A stretch of 26,274 nucleotides of DNA. It comes from CAIJNA01 sp964516815. GTDB lineage: Bacteria; Campylobacterota; Campylobacteria; Campylobacterales; Arcobacteraceae. Positions 23,854-26,274 of this stretch are shown in pieces. Location of the stretch: positions 1 to 26,274 of the forward strand of contig CAZEXK010000018.1 of the NCBI GenBank assembly GCA_964516815.1. Direction: 5' to 3'. Under the pieces are notes generated by a model. That model had not been told where the DNA came from. It did not search any database and saw nothing but the letters and a program-made list of their open reading frames with translations. The number at the start of each line of letters is the position of its first letter. The first letter of the stretch is position 1. The position numbers and the translations under genes are program-made.

Positions 23854-25389
23854 ATGGAACATCAAAGTAAAAAAGCAATAATTAATAAAAAAATGTCAAA
23901 CTTAAAATGTTTAAGTTTAGATGGTATAAATGCAATAAATATTGATATTGAGTCAACTTTTACAAATGGGTTACCAAGCTTTTCAATTGTTGGTCTTGCA
24001 AATACTGCTATTCAAGAAAGTAAAGAAAGAATAAAATCATCTTTATTGACAAATGAATTTAAATTTCCTCCTAAAAGAATAACTATAAATTTAAGTCCAA
24101 GTGAAATTGCAAAAAAAGGTTCTCATCTAGATTGTGCGATGGCACTTTTAATCGCATTAAACGATAAAAATATTCATTTTGATGATTTTTATGTTTTTGG
24201 AGAATTAGGTTTAGATGGTAAACTAAAAGATACAAAATCTATATTTATACTTATATTATCATTAGCCAAACAAGGGAAAATCCACAATATTCTAATACCA
24301 AAAGAATCGATATCAAAAGTAAGTAAAATACCAAATATAAATATCTATGCCGTAGATAATTTAAATGAAGCATTGCTATTTTTTCAAAGTGAAAATAAAG
24401 AAAATTTTAAAATAAAAAATGAAGATTTTCAATCAAAGCACATAATAATAAATAGTAACAAATATTATTATAATGAAAATTATGAATTTGATTTTGAAGA
24501 CATAAAGGGGCAAACTCAAGCTAAAAGAGCAGCTCTTATAAGTGCTGCTGGTAATCATAATATAATATTACAAGGTAGTCCTGGTTCAGGCAAGAGTATG
24601 ATTTCAAAAAGAATACAATACATAATGCCACCAATGTCATTAGAAGAAATACTAGAACAAGCAAAATTAGAATCATTACAATTAAAAGAACCGAAATTTC
24701 AAGCACAAAGGACATTTATTTCTCCACATCATAGTTCAAGTAAAGCATCAATTATAGGAGGAACTCAAATAGGCGAAGTTGCACTTAGTAATAATGGTAT
24801 ATTATTTTTTGATGAATTACCTCATTTTTCAAAAAATGTTATTGAAGCATTAAGAGAACCATTAGAAGACAATAGTATACTTGTTTCAAGAGTGCATACA
24901 AAAGTAAAATATCAAACTAAATTTTTATTTATTGCTGCTATGAATCCATGTCCATGTGGAAATTTATTAAGTACATTAAAAGAATGTAGATGTAATGAAC
25001 TAGAAATAAATAAATACAAAAATAGATTAAGTGATCCATTTTTAGACAGAATTGATATTAATATATTTATGAGTGAATATAAAAAAGATGATTTATCAAG
25101 TGTTTCATCAAAACAATTACATAATAGTATAATAAAAGCTTTCATAATACAAAAAAGAAGAGGACAAGAAGAATTAAATGGTAAGTTAAGTGAAAAAGAC
25201 ATAAAAAACTATTGTATTTTAGATAAACAGTCAGAAGATATATTAAATATAGCAATACAAAATTTTGCATTATCTTACAGAAGTATTAATAAAATATTAA
25301 AAGTATCAAGAACAATTGCAGATTTAGGTTCATCAAAACACATACAAAAAATACATTTATTAGAAGCATTGTCATATAGAAAAAGATAG
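23854..25389 (+). CDS. comM: ComM/YifB-family AAA+ ATPase (Mg-chelatase-like)
   Basis: This 511-residue protein matches ComM, a hexameric helicase that in naturally transformable bacteria promotes branch migration while incoming DNA is integrated. The N-terminal Lon-protease-like domain (about 14-175) begins LKCLSLDGINAINIDIESTFTNGLPSFSIVGLANTAIQESKERI. The AAA+ core follows, with Walker A GSPGSGKS at about 241-248, Walker B LFFDELPHF at about 317-325 and MNPCPCGN at about 363-370, then the C-terminal Mg-chelatase domain (SYRSINKILKVSRTIADL). The start at 23854 has AAGGA six bases upstream; M14 is a weaker alternative that matches the family N-terminus. No competence genes are adjacent. Confidence 0.92.
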   Translation: MEHQSKKAIINKKMSNLKCLSLDGINAINIDIESTFTNGLPSFSIVGLANTAIQESKERIKSSLLTNEFKFPPKRITINLSPSEIAKKGSHLDCAMALLIALNDKNIHFDDFYVFGELGLDGKLKDTKSIFILILSLAKQGKIHNILIPKESISKVSKIPNINIYAVDNLNEALLFFQSENKENFKIKNEDFQSKHIIINSNKYYYNENYEFDFEDIKGQTQAKRAALISAAGNHNIILQGSPGSGKSMISKRIQYIMPPMSLEEILEQAKLESLQLKEPKFQAQRTFISPHHSSSKASIIGGTQIGEVALSNNGILFFDELPHFSKNVIEALREPLEDNSILVSRVHTKVKYQTKFLFIAAMNPCPCGNLLSTLKECRCNELEINKYKNRLSDPFLDRIDINIFMSEYKKDDLSSVSSKQLHNSIIKAFIIQKRRGQEELNGKLSEKDIKNYCILDKQSEDILNIAIQNFALSYRSINKILKVSRTIADLGSSKHIQKIHLLEALSYRKR

Positions 25390-25436
25390 ATTTTAATAAT
25401 TGTGATAATTTTAAGTTTTCTAAAAGTTATTTAATG

Positions 25437-25442
25437 TATAAT
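25437..25442 (+). promoter_or_regulatory. Proposed -10 box of tRNA-Asn
   Basis: TATAAT lies 11 bases before the mature tRNA 5' end, which suits a single-gene tRNA transcript. Confidence 0.6.
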
Positions 25443-25453
25443 TTTCCCCCAAA

Positions 25454-25528
25454 TCCGGATTAGCTCAGTGGTAGAGTAGATGACTGTTAATCATTTGGTC
25501 GCTGGTTCGAATCCAGCATCCGGAGCCA
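25454..25528 (+). tRNA. tRNA-Asn (anticodon GTT)
   Basis: The full cloverleaf can be drawn by eye. The 7-bp acceptor stem TCCGGAT/ATCCGGA is perfect (25454-25460 with 25518-25524). The D-arm contains TAGCTCAGTGGTAGAG. The anticodon loop CTGTTAA carries GTT at 25486-25488. The T-arm is GCTGGTTCGAATCCAGC. G25525 is the discriminator base, and the CCA end is encoded (25526-25528). Confidence 0.97.
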
Positions 25529-25633
25529 CTTTATACAACAATATCGCCAAAATTATTTTTACAAAAATTGTAATAGATATAAATACTAGTACAGATTAAT
25601 AAAAATTATGCTAATATTTGATACAATAAAATT

Positions 25634-25639
25634 TATAAT
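25634..25639 (+). promoter_or_regulatory. Proposed -10 box of the open reading frame at 25660
   Basis: TATAAT lies 20 bases before the GTG start codon. TACAAT at 25622-25627 is an alternative. Confidence 0.35.
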
Positions 25640-25659
25640 TAAATTAATATGGAGAGATA

Positions 25660-26274
25660 GTGAATCGAGCAAAATTATATATCGAAGATACGTTTATATT
25701 AGTTGTAATTACAGTAGTCTTATATTATGCCTCTACTTACACATACTCATTTATTAAAAATACAAATTTTGACTTTTCTGTTCCTGATGTTAATATTAGT
25801 ATGCTAAAAATAGATACAGATATTTTATTAAAAAAATATATAAACAATTCAGAAGAACCTATAGTTACTTCCAAAAAAACTTCTATAACAAATAATGAAT
25901 CAGTACAAGAAAATAAAAAAACAAATTCATTTTTAATTGAAGAAAATAATGAAACTACAAATATACATAATAATGAAAAAAAAGATTTAAATACAAGCAT
26001 TAATCCTAATATTATTAAAGAAAAAAAACTAATAACTGATAATTCTACAAATGAAGTAAGTTTAAATATTATTGTAGATAAAAATAATACAAACTTAGCT
26101 AAAAACTATGATCCTGTTATCCAACCACTTCTAAATCAAAAAGATATAAAAGAAGTTAAAATCAAAAAAGAAAAAATTGATGTAGTAAAAAAAGATGATA
26201 AAATAAAAAAAGAAATTCTTGTAAAAAAAGATACTGCAAAAGTATTAACAACAAATGAAGATGTAATTAAAATA
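25660..26274 (+). CDS. Membrane-anchored Asn/Lys-rich protein, unknown (runs off the window)
   Basis: A GTG codon with GGAG five bases upstream (25651-25654) opens a frame that stays free of stops for 205 codons to the window end. The protein begins VNRAKLYIEDTFILVVITVVLYYASTYTYSF, with one transmembrane helix at about 12-29. A long low-complexity region rich in Asn, Lys, Glu, Thr and Ile follows, with KK-rich repeats near the end. The layout (short cytoplasmic start, one helix, extended polar linker) suits an envelope protein whose folded domain lies beyond the window, for instance a TonB-like or peptidoglycan-binding protein, but nothing here identifies it. Confidence 0.7.
   Translation, partial: MNRAKLYIEDTFILVVITVVLYYASTYTYSFIKNTNFDFSVPDVNISMLKIDTDILLKKYINNSEEPIVTSKKTSITNNESVQENKKTNSFLIEENNETTNIHNNEKKDLNTSINPNIIKEKKLITDNSTNEVSLNIIVDKNNTNLAKNYDPVIQPLLNQKDIKEVKIKKEKIDVVKKDDKIKKEILVKKDTAKVLTTNEDVIKI

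Noticed and set aside
25454..25528. tRNA-Asn as an integration site for a mobile element
   Set aside because: No repeat of the tRNA 3' end, integrase or phage-like gene is seen in the following 750 bases.
25737..26000. Minus-strand open frame of 87 codons opposite the last gene
   Set aside because: It lies entirely opposite the better supported GTG-start frame, is Phe/Ser-rich as expected from the complement of Asn/Lys-rich codons, and has no convincing ribosome site.
1..26274. CRISPR array, insertion sequence or rRNA
   Set aside because: No regularly spaced repeats, transposase motifs with terminal repeats, or rRNA sequence were seen anywhere in the window.

Overview
The window reads as a chromosomal stretch of a low-GC member of the Campylobacterota (Epsilonproteobacteria), most likely an Arcobacter-type organism. 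The reasons are: very AT-rich DNA; TATAAT-type -10 boxes with AT-rich upstream DNA and no obvious -35; a Gram-negative gene set (lipid A genes lpxB and lpxA, soxB); and gene blocks (tig-clpP-def, ilvE-SPFH, fabZ-lpxA-clpX-mreB-mreC) that I recall from Campylobacter relatives. The assignment comes from protein character and gene order, not from a database search.

Layout. Positions 1-2535: the tail of an upstream gene closed by a strong terminator, then soxB (thiosulfate oxidation) behind its own promoter and a 26-bp inverted repeat, facing a convergent periplasmic thioredoxin-fold gene. Positions 2613-5130: a UvrD/Rep helicase overlapping a small membrane protein of unknown function. Positions 5229-7658: tig-clpP-def, a protein biogenesis and quality-control operon ending in a terminator that overlaps the end of def. 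Positions 7700-9829: a small SAM methyltransferase and an McrB-type AAA+ ATPase with no McrC partner; this is the most accessory-looking part of the window. Positions 10050-12058: ilvE and an SPFH/prohibitin membrane protein, then a terminator. Positions 12142-15207: hisIE, a MATE transporter and lpxB, chained by overlaps. Positions 15263-19513: fabZ-lpxA-clpX-mreB-mreC, linking lipid A and fatty acid synthesis, the Clp unfoldase and the rod-shape machinery. Minus strand 19526-21445: a DEAD-box RNA helicase followed by ribE. Minus strand 21597-22338: a small unknown ORF and an exported coiled-coil/SH3-like protein. Positions 22502-25389: mrp and comM. Positions 25454-25528: tRNA-Asn. From 25660 to the window end: an open GTG-start reading frame for an Asn/Lys-rich membrane-anchored protein.

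Most of the window is ordinary housekeeping sequence, tightly packed with overlapping start and stop codons. No CRISPR array, insertion sequence, phage gene or rRNA was seen. No stretch longer than about 300 bases lacks a gene; the longest gaps are 9830-10049 and 48-241. The items most worth a second look are the dyad upstream of soxB, the McrC-less McrB protein with an unrecognised N-terminal region, the unknown small gene pair beside mrp, and helicase genes whose -10 boxes sit almost on their start codons.
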